DNA of 64,000 nt from Triglochin maritima (taxonomy: Eukaryota; Streptophyta; Magnoliopsida; Alismatales; Juncaginaceae): NCBI GenBank assembly GCA_963682175.1, contig OY821772.1, positions 55,574,925-55,638,924 on the forward strand, read 5' to 3'. Shown here piece by piece: positions 45,771 to 57,891 of this stretch. The position numbers were made by a program, and so were the translations under genes. The notes under the pieces are model-generated. The model was not told the DNA's origin. It was given only the letters and a program-made list of their open reading frames with translations, and made no database searches. The first letter of the stretch is position 1; every line of letters begins with the position of its first letter.

Positions 45771-45954
45771 GACTTGTAGGAGTTATGTTGTGTCTGGACG
45801 TGTACTTTCCCTTTCAGATTCGCTTCGTAATAAAATTATGTGCGTCAAACTTGGGATGTCTTTCCCTTGTCTAATTGTTTTTTGGGTTTCATGTTTTTTT
45901 GTTAAATTGCAAACTGATTTATGTGAGTCTATATTGGTGGTCTTGAAACGAGAC

Positions 45955-46570
45955 TAAATCTAGAGGTAATCCAGTGTGATGCCAAAATGAATCCATAAAT
46001 AAATCCATAGTCATTCCAGACGGAGACCATGGGTAGACGGCTGTCGAAATTTAGTCCAGAGTCAATCCAGACTCGATCGACAGTTATTCCAGCGTTAATC
46101 CAACATCATGAATCTGTAATGTATCCATACTCATTCCAGAAAGTAGGCCTAATGTAGTCCAGATTCAATGCAGAAGTAATCCTGCGTCATTCGATAAAAT
46201 TAATCCATAATCTATCCAGAGTCATTCAAGATGGAGACCAGGGTTGACCAAGAGTCTACATTTAGTCCAAAGTATTTCCAGAGTCAAACCACAATCTCTC
46301 AAAATCTCATGAGATTCTTTTTCATGTCTTCTTAAGGGGTCAAAACATATATGGCAAATCGTGATTTGAGAATACGTGATAAAATACAAATTACAAGATA
46401 GCGGATAGTGTATTTATCAAACTAAATAATCTATTTTATAAATGTAATCCCAACATCGATCCAGAGTGATCCCAGAGTCGATCCAGAATGATCCTAGCAT
46501 CGATCCAGAGTGATCCCAGAGTCGTTCCATAAATTCCCAGCATCTATCCAGAGTGATCCAGCGTTAGTCT
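45955..46570. repeat. Irregular GATCCAGAGT repeat tract in MULE
   Basis: Repeated words such as ATCCAGAGTGATCCCAGAGTC and AGTCATTCCAGA are spaced irregularly, related to the TIR arrays. It lies beyond the 3' end of the ULP gene. No coding frame. Confidence 0.6.
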
Positions 46571-46789
46571 GGAAAGGACTTCATGGTTAAACCAGAAATA
46601 ACACATGGACATTCAAGATCGAGACAAGGGTTACAAACAACATGCATTAACAATGAATCATAAGGGACAAATGAAGATTTTAAAAAAGAAAGTATGCATT
46701 CTGTGAATAGTGTTCCCCTTCTACATATATAGTTCATATCAAACAACTTTACAAAATAGTCAATACCTAACAAATCTACTGAGTGTTAG

Positions 46790-49551
46790 TTAGGGATTTC
46801 TAAATCTTGAATCTGAAATCAAGTACAATGCTAATTCTCCCCTAACTGAGTGCAAATATTTGACTTCCTCTTCAAGAGTTGGATCAGTCCCTCCCATCAA
46901 GTATCGTACCCAGTGGGCTACAAATACGCCACAATCATTCGTTCCTTTAGCCTGCCGTTGGGTTTTTTTCCTTTCAAAGTTCAGCTTTCATTCTACACCA
47001 AAATGCTGCCTCCAGAACTTTGTCATACTGAAGCCAATTCCTCGGAAGACCTGACTATTTCAGATGGATCTTCGTCTTTGTCAAGAGGATAAACTAAGTT
47101 ATTGTAATGTGTGATTGTTTGCGTTGCCGCGTACACAGAAAGCAAGGTCCAGTGCCCTGATCCCACAAGTGGTTGTGCGATGACCGAGTGGTTGGGGTCC
47201 CAAGCCAATAATTTCCCCTTAATGATTTCTTCGTATAGACCTTCATACTAAATAGCAATTCCTGAGGTAGCCGTCGATGGAATGACAATAACATTTGAAT
47301 AGGTAGAGGCCAAGTTTTTTGGTTGCCTTTCCTCCAACACACATAGTAGTGCATCCATTAGCTGTAAAATTAAAAATTATGATAACTGTGACGAAAAGTG
47401 ATTGGAAAGAAATGACAGAAGATGTAAAATACTCACATCGGATGAGAAATCTGAACCTTTTCTAATCAGATCCTTGAAATCTTGAATGTTAACCTGTGCA
47501 ATATCATTTGACCATATAGTTCGCTTGGGGTCCACAGTTCTGCATGCCAAATTCAAAATGACATTCCTTTCCTAGGCTGACAACCCAAACAAGGCTTTGA
47601 GGTCTATGTCTCTACCCGCATTCACAACTGGTAGTGACCGAAGTTCAGTTGGAGTTGAAGGAGTAGAGGAAAGGAGACCCGCATACTTGAGCCTTTTTTG
47701 AATGAAATATTCTTCATCATTTTTACCCTTCCTCTTTTGTAATACCGGCTCCTCCGTACCCTTCTTTCGTATACTTCTTATTTTTCTTCTTTCTGCCCTC
47801 GGGCCTGTAGGTGTAATGGAAGCATTCGGTAGATTAAAAGGTGTAGGAGTTTGAACCATTTCTTTATTTTTCTGAGCTAAATCATTATTGAGCTGACATA
47901 GTTCTGTGTTTTTCTCAGTAAAAAGTTCATTTGACTCTGACATTTGCACCTCTTTCTCAACCAACTAGGCGTGTTGAAGAACAAGCTGGGCATCCTTCTC
48001 TACAAGTAGGGAATCCGTAATGGACTCATCCGGTATATCAATAGGTGTACGAGCTCGAACCATTTCTTTATTTTTCTGAGCTAAAACATTATTGAGTTGA
48101 CATAGTTCTTTATTTTTCTCACTAAGAAGTTCATCTAACTCTGAAAGTTGTACCTTTTTCTCAACCAGTTGGGCGTCCCGAAGTACAAGCTGGGCATTCT
48201 TCTCTGCGAGTAGGGAGTCCGTAATGGTTATTTGGTGGTTCTGTTCATCCAATTTTGCAGATAACTCAGCCAACTGAACCTCCTTCACGGTAAATTGGGC
48301 ATTCCTTTCTGCTAGTTGGGAATCCTTATCTTCTAGTTGTTTGATCTTCTCAACCAAAATGCTAGTCTTCTCTGCCAATTGGACATCAAGCTGAACGATC
48401 TGATTATTCAATTCAACCAAACGAGAGTGGTTCTCAGACAGTTCTGAGTCCGCCGGAGACAAATCATTGGAGTTCTTTGCACACAATTATTTCTGCAATT
48501 TCTTAACTGTCTGTTCTGCTTTCACTCACCGTAATTTCATTTCCATGAAATTTACTTCCTCTTGAAGAGGGTCTTTTATGATGAAATGTTCACCAACAGT
48601 GATCCTCTGCTCAGGAGAGGGAGGATGTACTGGATCACGTCCTTCGATCTCTGGCATTTGATAACTATAGTCCGGTTGTTCATTGATGCCCGAGGTTATC
48701 TCCTCAAATTCTATGAGATAAACCTGATCAAGTTCTATTTTGCTGAGGGTGACGCCAACGCTTCGCAGTTTGGTAGAAAACCGGATGCCACCAATCCATG
48801 AAACCCATCTATTGGCAAGGGGAATCGAACTAGGAATCCCAATAGTAATCTTCAAATGTTCCCCAAGCCACACCTGCAAAACGGCAACGCACCCAGTAAC
48901 CTGACCAGTCTTCGGGCCCATCTTTCCTGCCAATTTTCTCTTCTTCAGAAGAACAGATGCTTCGGCCAACCCAGCGACAAGAAATTGGAAAACAACATCC
49001 GTCCAATCGTAAGTGTCAAGGGCTTGCAGGTGTTCGACGATTAGTAGGAACCAAGCCTTCGTTCGACGACTACCATCATAAAAAAGAAAATGGGAGAAAA
49101 GAAGACAGAGTAATAACCGCATGAACTCAGCGTCGTCCGTACTATTCTTCGCGTCGGCAATTAGACGTTTCATGTGATCCATTTGTAATAGTTTACCTCC
49201 ACGAATAGCTATTGTGTTTGCGGTCATATCTACCAGAATGCCTCCATTCTTCAACCCAAGTATGGAGGAGACATAAATTGGTGTGAATGGGACGATGACA
49301 TCTCCGAGTTTGAAACCGGATGGTTCCACGTCGAAGTTCTCAACCATAAAGTCGAGAATGTCGTTATCCACAACTATCTTTGACATCTTCGGAAAGTGAC
49401 CAAACGGTGTACTCCTGAACATAGCCTTCCGGTGGCCGGATAACTCTTTCAGCTCCTTGTCCACAACTTTTGAAGAGCACATGGACGGTTGGAAATAATT
49501 AAATGCCTTCTTCAACACGCCGGTGCTGCCAACTTCCATGGCTGAAGACAT
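46790..49551 (-). pseudogene. ULP-like (C48 peptidase) gene of the MULE
   Basis: The likely start at 49551 (MSSAMEVGSTG) opens a conserved N-terminal region (FRSTPFGHFPKMSKIV, VPFTPIYVSSILGL, WVSWIGGIRFS) resembling DUF1985-type plant domains. Next comes a long coiled coil (about 48480-47850) made of repeated AQLVEKxxQLxEL words, then a basic region. An intron (about 47447-47375) leads to the peptidase. The peptidase has His in GSGHWTLLSV (47154), YNN where the family has Y-D, and Cys in NDCGVF (codon 46933-46931). Stops occur at 48526, near 48489, 47965, 47572 and in the peptidase exon, and at least one frameshift near 47020. ULP enzymes cleave SUMO; this copy cannot. Confidence 0.82.
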
Positions 49552-49734
49552 GTTGGTTCTTTCTTTTGGAAGGATGATTGATGACTGGGGAGAGGAGGAG
49601 TATCCGAGCGAAACCGTTTTCCCACTTCGTATGACTGGATTGGGTCTGGAAAACACAACCAATGAGCCTGGATAGTGTCTGGGAAAGGTCTGGAACCGTT
49701 CTGGAGATACGATGGAATGAATGTGGAAACGAAA

Positions 49735-50385
49735 AGTCTCGGTAAGTTACAGAATAGATCCAGGGTCATTCCAGAATAGATCCAGAATGGATCCAGGGTC
49801 ATTCCAGAAGAGATGCAGAATGGATCCAGGGTCATTCCAGAAGAGATCCAGAATGGATCCATGGTCATGCCAGAATAGTTCCAGAATGGATCCAGGGTCA
49901 TGCCAGAAGAGATGCAGAATGGATCCAGCGTCATTCCAGAAGAGATCTAGAGTGGATCCAGGGTCATACCAGAAGAGATCCAGAATGAATCCAGGGTCAT
50001 TCCAGAAGAGATCCAGAATGGATCTAGGGTCATGCCAGAAGAGATCCAGAATGGATCCAGGGTCATGCCAGAAAGGCCCTAGGTGTAACGTAAGTTACAG
50101 AATAGAGGCAGGGTCATTCCAGAATAGATCCAGAATGGATCCAGGGTCATGCTAGAAAGACCCTAGGTGTAACATAAGTTACAGAATAGAGGCAGGGTCA
50201 TTCCAGAATAGATCCAGAATGGATCCAGGGTCATTCCATAAGAGATGCCGAATGGATTCAGGGTCATTCCAGAAGAGATCCAGAATAGACCCACGGTGAT
50301 TCCAGAAGAGATCCAGAATGGAGCCAGGGTCATTCCAGAAGCCATCCATAATGGATCCACGGTCATTCCAGAAAGAAACACAATT
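49735..50385. repeat. 33-bp tandem array between the MULE genes
   Basis: About nineteen units built on AGATCCAGAATGGATCCAGG plus GTCATTCCAGA. Because 33 is divisible by three, all frames stay open and mimic a repetitive protein (RMDPGSFQKRS) on both strands. The array lies just upstream of the ULP gene start and downstream of mudrA. Confidence 0.85.
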
Positions 50386-50756
50386 TTAAAGCCAGTTAAT
50401 ACTAGTGCCAGTAAACTGCCCGTTTTTCCTTCCCCGTGAGGAGGGAATGATGCGCCCAAGTTACCGCAGCTCCGGATGAAGGGAGAATAGGGGAAAGAAA
50501 GAAACACCTCGAATTGCAATAATTAAACTCAAGCAACAACTACAGTTACAAATGAAAGTGATCGCAAAGAACACATGAAGAACATAAAATGCACCTAAAA
50601 CAACACTTGGAATTCCAATTGTTAAAATTCAACCAACACCCTTTACAATTAATGTGAGTCTACAAATGACTGCCACTGAGCTCAAGTAAAACATTAAGTT
50701 ACAATTTGCTATCATATATTTATAATACACTGAGCTAAAGAAAAACATTAATTCTC

Positions 50757-53580
50757 TCATTTGACATTTGGCCACTGCGAGTCATGTAACCTTCCTTGCA
50801 CTCCCCCAACCGATTGAAGAAGGTCCACCATAGAACCGTAGGTACTTTGGCTGGATTGTGCCTCATTTGTGGTATGAGTTGTTGTCTGAGTGACACCCAC
50901 GTCCTCATTCTTGGTTTTCCTCCTCTTCCCACCTCTTCTATCCCTGACAATGTAAGAACCACAAAACATTAATGCATGAATATTTATATATGAAAGTGAT
51001 TAAAGTAAACAACATTTTTGATGTAATCGTGCGAACCTTGCAGTGCCTTGATCTTCAGTTTGGGTCCCAATTGGCTCCTTGCATCTCCTAGCATGGTGAC
51101 CAAGTAGATCGCACCTAGTGCATTTCTTCTGTCTCCTGCTGCAGCTTGGGTCCATTATGCCCTTGTATCTGACCTGCCTCGGCCTTCCGGGTTGTCTTTT
51201 CACTGTCGGAGGTGATACTATAAATCCCTCTACATGATCTCACTCCGATTTATCTGCCATTGTATTAATACTCACCTCATAACCTTGACTGTACACTGTT
51301 TTGTAATACCATGAGCTAACATCCTCCCAACGAGCCCGTCTAATTGTCCCAATGAAAGCAGAGGCATGCTGACATGGCAACCCTGTCAATTGCCAAAGTC
51401 TGCTGGTGCATGACTTCTGAAGCAAGTCAACAACACATCTTTTGATTCCATTAGACACTTCTGCCTTCGAGTTAGGACATCTTATGATAGAAAAGGAGCC
51501 TAACTGCCTAGACATTTTATTTAACCATGTTCTGCCTTTTGACACCACAAAATTTGTCCACTCTCTGCTATCTTCTTGTCTCTTGAACATGGTCTGCATC
51601 AACTTCTGCTGCAAATTGTCCACCATACTTACAATAGGAAGATGCCTAACTTCCCTGATGTAGTTGTTGAAGGACTCACTTAGGTTGTTTGTAACATAAT
51701 CAGACTTGGCCTCACACCCAAATTGACTCCTTGACCAAATTCTGTCAGTGTTGTCCACTTGCACTAACCAATTATATGCACCCTCATTAATTTCCCTTAT
51801 ATACTGCATTTTTCTTTCCATCTCAGTGGCTGTATAGGCAGAGGCAGCCTCCCACATCAGACTAAGCAACAAAGCACTCTTGAATTTCTTTTGGAAGTTT
51901 TGGTAAAGGTGTCTAGCACACGCTCTATGCTCACACCCACCAAAGACCTCTCTTACCCCCTCCTCTAAACCTTTGCACCTGTCACTTATGACAACCAAAC
52001 CATTCCTGTGACCAACTGCCTCTTTGAGATGAGTAAGAAACTAGGCCCAACTGCTATGACTCTCAGATTCCACTACAGCAAATGCTACAGGGAAAAACTG
52101 GTGATTTCCATCAACCGAGGTGGCAGATAATAGGGTACCCTTGTACTTCCCTTTCAGATGACAACCATCTAGGCCTACAAGAGGTCTACAACCATTCAGA
52201 AAACCATCAATGCAGCCCTTTAGACACATAAATAATTTGTAGAAGGACCCATCTTGAGGTTTGACTTCAAAACTGATTACACTACCAGGGTTGGTCTTGC
52301 TCATCTCCCAAACCAAAGATGGCATCAAAGCGTATTGTTCAGCTTCAACCCCCACAACTGCTTCATTGCAATCTCCCGACCACGCCAAACTCAATGGTAA
52401 GCCAAACTCAAGTGATATTTCCTCTTCAGTTGGTCAGATATGTTCCCCACAGTGAGTCTGTCATCCAATGCAAGTCACTCCTTGCACTCGTGGGCAATCC
52501 ACTCCCTAGTGGCCATCTTAGAGGCACGGTTATTTACAGAAGAGCAAGTATATGGTAACCTCAAAGTCTTGATTTCAAACACTCTGCCATCATTTAACCT
52601 GGAGGCATGAATTCTTCACTTACATTGAACATCTCTACACCTGGTTGTGACCCTATCTGGTTGGCTCTTCAAGTAGGTTATCTCACATTCACTCAAAATG
52701 CAGTGGGTTAATAAACACATTCTGAAGGATTTCACATTAGGAAACTTATTTCCCACAACTATTTCTGGGTTGAACTCCTTCACACCCCAACACTCAGATC
52801 TATCATCAAGCGGATTAAAATCAATTCCGTAGTCTCCCTGGTCATCAAAATCCTTCACACCCCAACACCCCTTGTTTTACTCACTTTCATCAAGTTCATC
52901 AGAATATAAAACATACTCAAAGTCTGTACCACTGCTTCCCCTGGAAACCAAGGTGTCTTCCCTAGGTGATGTTATGCCCACTACTAGGCTGGGTTCAGAG
53001 TTACATGGGAGGGTACCACTCCCCTGGTGTTCACAAACATCTCCCACAAGAGGTTCACAAGGTGGCACAGAGGGTGTAGATAAAGGTTGTGAGCTTACAC
53101 TCCCCACCACACTAGGCACTCTAGGTAATGGTTCTGGACTACCATCAACTGCTTGTATTTCTTTCTCAACACCTAAGAAGGTTCTATTTCATTCTCAACC
53201 CCTACAAAAGCTTCTGCTTTCCTGTCATGGGTAGCATAGATGTGAAACTCGCTTTTCTGATTGGGGAATTTAAGTGCCTCCACTATGTCTCCATTGCTAC
53301 TCAAAGGTTTGTAGTCTTTCCTAACTTTGCTTGGAATCATATAATGCATATGCACAACCATTTCAGTGGATGACCACTTCATTACACTGCATATCCAATC
53401 CTTTAACAAGTCAATCGTCAATTCCTCAAGCACAACCAAAACCAATGATGCTACCTCTTCAAAACCAATAGTTTTATCCCTATCCTTGCACTTAACCCAT
53501 CTACCACCACAATGCAACCTCATTCTCACACTACCTTCTAAATCAGACACATTGCTTGGATAATAAAAATGCAAAGCCAA
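50757..53580 (-). pseudogene. mudrA-type MULE transposase gene, degenerate
   Basis: The minus strand reads, in order: an N-terminal part (53580-53173) and an acidic linker (53119-52877). A MuDR-type domain follows (GNKFPNVKSFRMCL, FEIKTLRLPYTCS). The DDE domain has Asp in PLVGLDGCHLKG (about 52169) and Asp in VVISDRCKG (about 51983). Then come a SWIM zinc-finger-like RLWQLTGLPCQHA with the first C-x-C reading C-T-S, a CCHC knuckle CTRCDLLGHHARRC and a spliced last exon ending at 50757. In-frame stops: 52877 (TAA), 52616 (TGA), near 52480 (TGA), 52041 (TAG) and 51240 (TGA). Most fit Trp or Gln codons hit by C-to-T change. A frameshift lies near 52400. Confidence 0.9.
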
Positions 53581-54059
53581 AATACATAAGGAAACAAATT
53601 AAATTGACAGATATGAATTAAAATGACATAACAAAACTACAAACATGCAATCTACAGTCTAAAGCCGACCCGAAAACTGAAATCAAAACATTCAAACCCA
53701 AACAAAGCATGTAATTTTGCATATCTCAAATCAGAAAAAAAATCACTAACCGTCTTCGCTTCCCAATCAGTGTGCTTCTTGTGTGTACCATCTTCCACGC
53801 TGTCGTCGTGGTCGTCGCTACCTCTGCCCGATCCACTGGTCAGTGTGGTCGCCCTCCAATTTGTGCAAAGTAGGAAAATGGGGACGATTACATGGGAATT
53901 TGGAAAGGATGAGAGTTATGGTTTCTGGACAGTGGGAAAACCCGGGGATTTGGGAAGGAGTCGAGTTAGGATTTCCGTAATGTGGGAGAACTCGGGGATT
54001 TGGGAAGGAGGAGACTTAGGTTTAGTCATCGTCTTAGATTAGTAGAGGGGACATTCACC
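53581..54059. other. MULE right subterminal region
   Basis: The 5' side of mudrA, which should hold its promoter. A direct repeat GGGGATTTGGGAAGGAG occurs at about 53942-53959 and 53994-54011. No gene is supported. Confidence 0.5.
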
Positions 54060-54587
54060 GGATCCAGAGTGATTCCAGAGTTGATCCGAAGTAATTCTAG
54101 AGCGGATCCAGAGTGATTTCAGAGCCGATCCAGATTGTCCAGAGTCGATCCAGATTGATTCCAGAGTTGATCCAGATTGATTCCAGAGACGATCCAGAAC
54201 GATTCTAGAGACGATCCAGAACGATTCCAGAGTCGATACAGAGAGATTCCATAGACGATCTAGAGTGATGCCAGAGTCGATCTAGAGAGATTCGATGCAG
54301 AGTGATTCCAGCACTGTAATGGTTTAGTCATGGTCTTAGATTAGTCTTAGTAAAATTTATTTGGCTACAGTCAATCACAAATCACACGTCCTACCAAACG
54401 GATCACGAACCGATTTGGACGGCCGTTAACGGCCCATTCACGTCGTCTCTCTGGAGTGGGGCCCACGAACGGCCCAGGTGCATTTGTGCAAATATGATGC
54501 TTTCCAGATTCATATGCGGCAATACCGAAAAAGCAGGTGCATATGGCCAATTTGGAAACTTGCGGGGTGTACTATAGCAAAAACCCC
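54060..54587. repeat. MULE right terminal inverted repeat with 22-bp tandem array
   Basis: 54060-54310 holds about eleven imperfect units of GATCCAGAGTGATTCCAGAGTC. 54310-54587 is the reverse complement of the left end, including GGACGGCCGTTAACGGCC-like sequence. The array is part of the TIR. Confidence 0.85.
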
Positions 54588-54596
54588 AAATAAAAA

Positions 54597-55019
54597 TGTA
54601 TTGTATAATATTTTATTTGAAAATAATACATGGGATTTGCAACTTCATGGTCTTCATACGGCTCTTCGTCCATCCTGATTGATGATTATAATATATTCGC
54701 ATGTTCAATATGTTTGAAATGATAAAATTACAAGAAATTGAACTCCCAACAAGAACATATCCTTGCTCCACGTTTTTAACCTAAGTCAAAAACGGCACCA
54801 GTGGTACCATTTTTAACCAAGTTAAAAACGACATCCGAGATACTATTTTTTACTTAGGGTTTAAATGACCTGGCCATCTACCATCTTCATTCTCACTCTC
54901 AAATTTCCCCCCTCTCCCCATTACTCCATCTCTCCGACGACCAACACTGTTGAGGTTTGATTTTTATTTTGGTTTTGGTTTTTTTTATTTTGACATGAAA
55001 TACAATGCATGTATAGTTA
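54597..55019. other. Intergenic DNA
   Basis: Contains a small near-palindromic stretch at 54770-54870 (GTTTTTAAC... and GTTAAAAACG). It could be the end of another transposon, but I cannot place a partner. Confidence 0.4.
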
Positions 55020-55757
55020 ATGTATTTATTATTATGGTCATGTATGAAATGTAGATTTTCTACACTCGAAGTAATGAGCTCCGGTACCGGATTGGTTATG
55101 GGTTTTTTCGATGGAATTGTTACATTCGTAGATGGGGGACCAGAATATGAAGGTGGTTACAAACGAATGCTTAATGTTAATACACAAATGCGATATGATG
55201 ATCTCTGTGAAACAGTTTGTCGAGTTTGTGGTTTCCAAGAAGGAGAGTTTGATCTAAAATTAACCTGCAAATGACCACCGTATGAAAAGTATACATATGC
55301 TGAAGTTTTTAATGATAAGAGCATGACTACAATGCTATCTTTATTTAACTTCATGAATACGGTTGTATTATTTGTTCAGAAACAACCCAAGAACTATACT
55401 ACTATCCACCACAGTCAGTTGAATGAGGATTATCAACAAATGACACAAACATATAACCAATATGAAGCAGGTCATTCGTCGGCAGTTCCTCAATCCTATT
55501 TTGGATTGTATGAACACACACCAATGAATATTGGTAATTATAAAGCAGACGTAGTTCAATCACATTCTCAACGAAGACAGGTTGAAGATGCAGATAGTGA
55601 TGAGACAGATGATGATGAGGCAGATGGTCAGATGGATGGTGATGAGATAGACATTGTTGATGTATATTCAACCCCACTTTCAGAGCTGCAGAACATGTTT
55701 CATCATATGGCAGACGCAGTGAATCGAGAACCTGATAGCCGTATAACAAACATATAA
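55020..55757 (+). pseudogene. MULE transposase N-terminal fragment
   Basis: One frame with a single TGA at 55272-55274 (TCK-stop-PPYEKYT, Trp in relatives). It reads GGPEYEGGYKRMLNVN, YDDLCETVCRVCGF and GEFDLKLTCK, the PB1-like start common in plant MULE transposases. A Gln/Asp-rich tail ends at 55757. No DDE domain follows, so this is a truncated relic. It converges with the PMD pseudogene downstream. Confidence 0.6.
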
Positions 55758-55870
55758 GAAATTTCAAACAATTAAACCGTCAAATAAAATTGTTCATAAC
55801 ACATGACATATTGTTTAACAAATGAAATTGTTCTTAACCAAAATGTAGCTTAACCAAAATGTAATGACAA

Positions 55871-57891
55871 CTAAGGTGGAGAAAAAACTTTAGTAGGAAT
55901 TTTATTTCGTCCACCTCGTCGAGGGGCCTTAGAAGGCCGACGACGGTAAACTTGGGTTATCACACCAGCATCGTCTTCAACAACCCCACCTCTTTTGACT
56001 TCAGCACCTTGAAATCCTGAACCCTCGCCTACTTGAAATGAAGAACCCTCGCCTTGAAAGAACGTAGTACCGTGAGATTCTTGAGTCAGAATCTCTCCAT
56101 CGTTGGCAGACACTCCGGTGAAAATGAAATTGTCGTCCTCGTCAAATGACACTCCTATTTCTGGAAGATTTTCCTCAGAATCTGTACGATGTAGTTGAGA
56201 GCAAACATCTTCTGACAGTTTCAATGACGGATCTACACTCTTAAAGCACACCATCATTTCCTTGATCTTTTTCTTTAATTTCGCCCTTAATGACTGAGTG
56301 AGCCTGTGTGAAGAATGCATCCCTTCAAGATGATGAATATGTTCATGTAAGTTGTGTAACCCATGAAGCTGCCATAAAAATACATTTATGATTAGAAAAT
56401 GCAAATTAAAAGCTTAATCAAAATTATAATTTTCTGATCATTTCTTACCAAGTATCAATCTCTAGCAGTTGGATGCTTATAATTCGGTAATTCAGCATCG
56501 TCAACTCTTCTCGTCAACCATCGAATCGTAATCTGTCAATACCACTTCATATAAATACGTCTACAAGCAGCAAAATCTTCTGGCAGTGACGGTGCCTCGA
56601 TCTGCACAAATTCTCGCCGACGTGACCATGCTTGAATGTATAACTGTTGCTCTTGCAACCAGTTTACTCTGGGCTTCCCCAGAGTCTTCTTCATCTTGTA
56701 AAACTCCATTATTTCTGAAATATGTTGCCGCAATCCAAACTGACGCATCACCCTGTCTGGAACGTGCATTGCGGCAACTCCGAAACAAACAATCCATGTT
56801 CTGCTCATCCAAACCTCATGTCCGTGGCGACAATCAGCAGGTAACACCATCAAATCTACTTCTTCGTATGGGTTCCAACAAACTTGACTTTCGTCTTGAA
56901 CGTCGAACCCATTTATGTAAAATTCAATATGAGCCGTCTTCACATTGTTCTCCCACGACCTAGGAGTCCGCCAACGTGAACCTAAAGAACACAATGGAAG
57001 TTGCACACCGGGAATTCTAGATGGTCGTCCGACATGAAGATGTTCCCAACACCATATCTGTAACAATATAAGGAAACCAGCTAATTGTTTCACTTTTTTC
57101 AGACATGCCTGATCCAAAATATTGATACAAAACAGCTAAGGATGCATCTCCCCAACTGTAATTTTCACATTCAAATATGTTTTTCCAACAACAATAAATA
57201 TCTAAGGTGGACTTTGTTTCCACTCTTATCGCCTACTATCACGGATCCTAACTGAAACAAAATGTACGCTCTCGTGAGCTGCATAACCTGGTCATCTTTT
57301 GCATATGGCTCAACAACCTGATAATTTTGTTGCAACCACTGCAATGACACATATCCACCTTTCACTGCAGTTGTCGCTTCTTCTTCTTCAGCACCCAACA
57401 AATTCATGCAAACCTGAGTCCAATCATGATCTAATGTTGCACACACTGCCAAATCGTCAACACGAAGACCACTAAGTATAGTTACGTCTTATAGCGTGAT
57501 GGTCATCTCCCCGTGTCTAAAATGGAAGGTGTGTGTCTCAGGCCTCCACCACTCCACAACAGCACAGATCAGATTCCAATCCAGTTGCAGTCGTTGCAAT
57601 CGAGACACAATGTCAAATTCCGCAATCACTAACAAATCTCACATCCTTTGATCTTGCACATTCCACCTGTTGAACTGAATGACGTGCTCGACGCATTTAA
57701 TATCCGTCAAAGGCTCCTGAAAAATAAAATTAATTATTTTACGTCAAATAAAAACCAATACCGATACACAAAAATTAGAAATTAAAAATCAAAACAATTA
57801 CATTTTCAAGAATCGAAGATGATCTATGATCTTTTTGTAATACTAACACTGAAGGGTTAACATGACCGTGACAATCGTGTGAAGTCGACAT
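55871..57891 (-). pseudogene. Plant mobile domain (MAIN-like) pseudogene
   Basis: Exon 1 is 57891-57802 (30 codons from MSTSHDCHGHVN, donor GTAATT). Exon 2 starts at 57716 after TTCAG. The frames spell a plant mobile domain: [88 protein letters not shown], and PDRVMRQFGLRQHI. The tail (56404-55871) is rich in Gly, Ser and Arg. Stops replace sense codons near 57643, 57490 and 56536, and frame changes occur near 57180 and 57110. Such domains occur both in host silencing factors (MAIN, MAIL1) and inside transposons; the MULE fragment next door favours a transposon origin. Confidence 0.78.

Larger units (their letters stand above)
43096..54587 (-). mobile_element. Large ULP-carrying MULE, 11.5 kb
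   Basis: The 9-bp target duplication AAATAAAAA flanks the unit (43087-43095, 54588-54596), as in Mutator elements. The ends GG(G)TTTTTTGCTA(C/T)AGTACACCCCG form long inverted repeats of about 500 bp. Inside, both on the minus strand, are a decayed mudrA-type transposase gene and a decayed ULP-type gene. MULEs with ULP-like genes (KI-MULEs, Kaonashi) are known from plants; this unit has that architecture. One solo LTR has inserted near the left end. Related 22-bp and 33-bp tandem repeats occur in both TIRs and between the genes. Confidence 0.88.

Noticed and set aside
47572..48486. Coiled-coil protein as a separate host gene
   Set aside because: It is in the same frame as the upstream ULP N-terminal region, separated only by stops that replace sense codons, and leads into the peptidase exon; it is the middle of the ULP gene.
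49721..50155. Long open frames with an 11-residue repeat (RMDPGSFQKRS) on the plus strand
   Set aside because: They are the translation of the 33-bp tandem array. The period is a multiple of three and no frame or strand shows better coding support.
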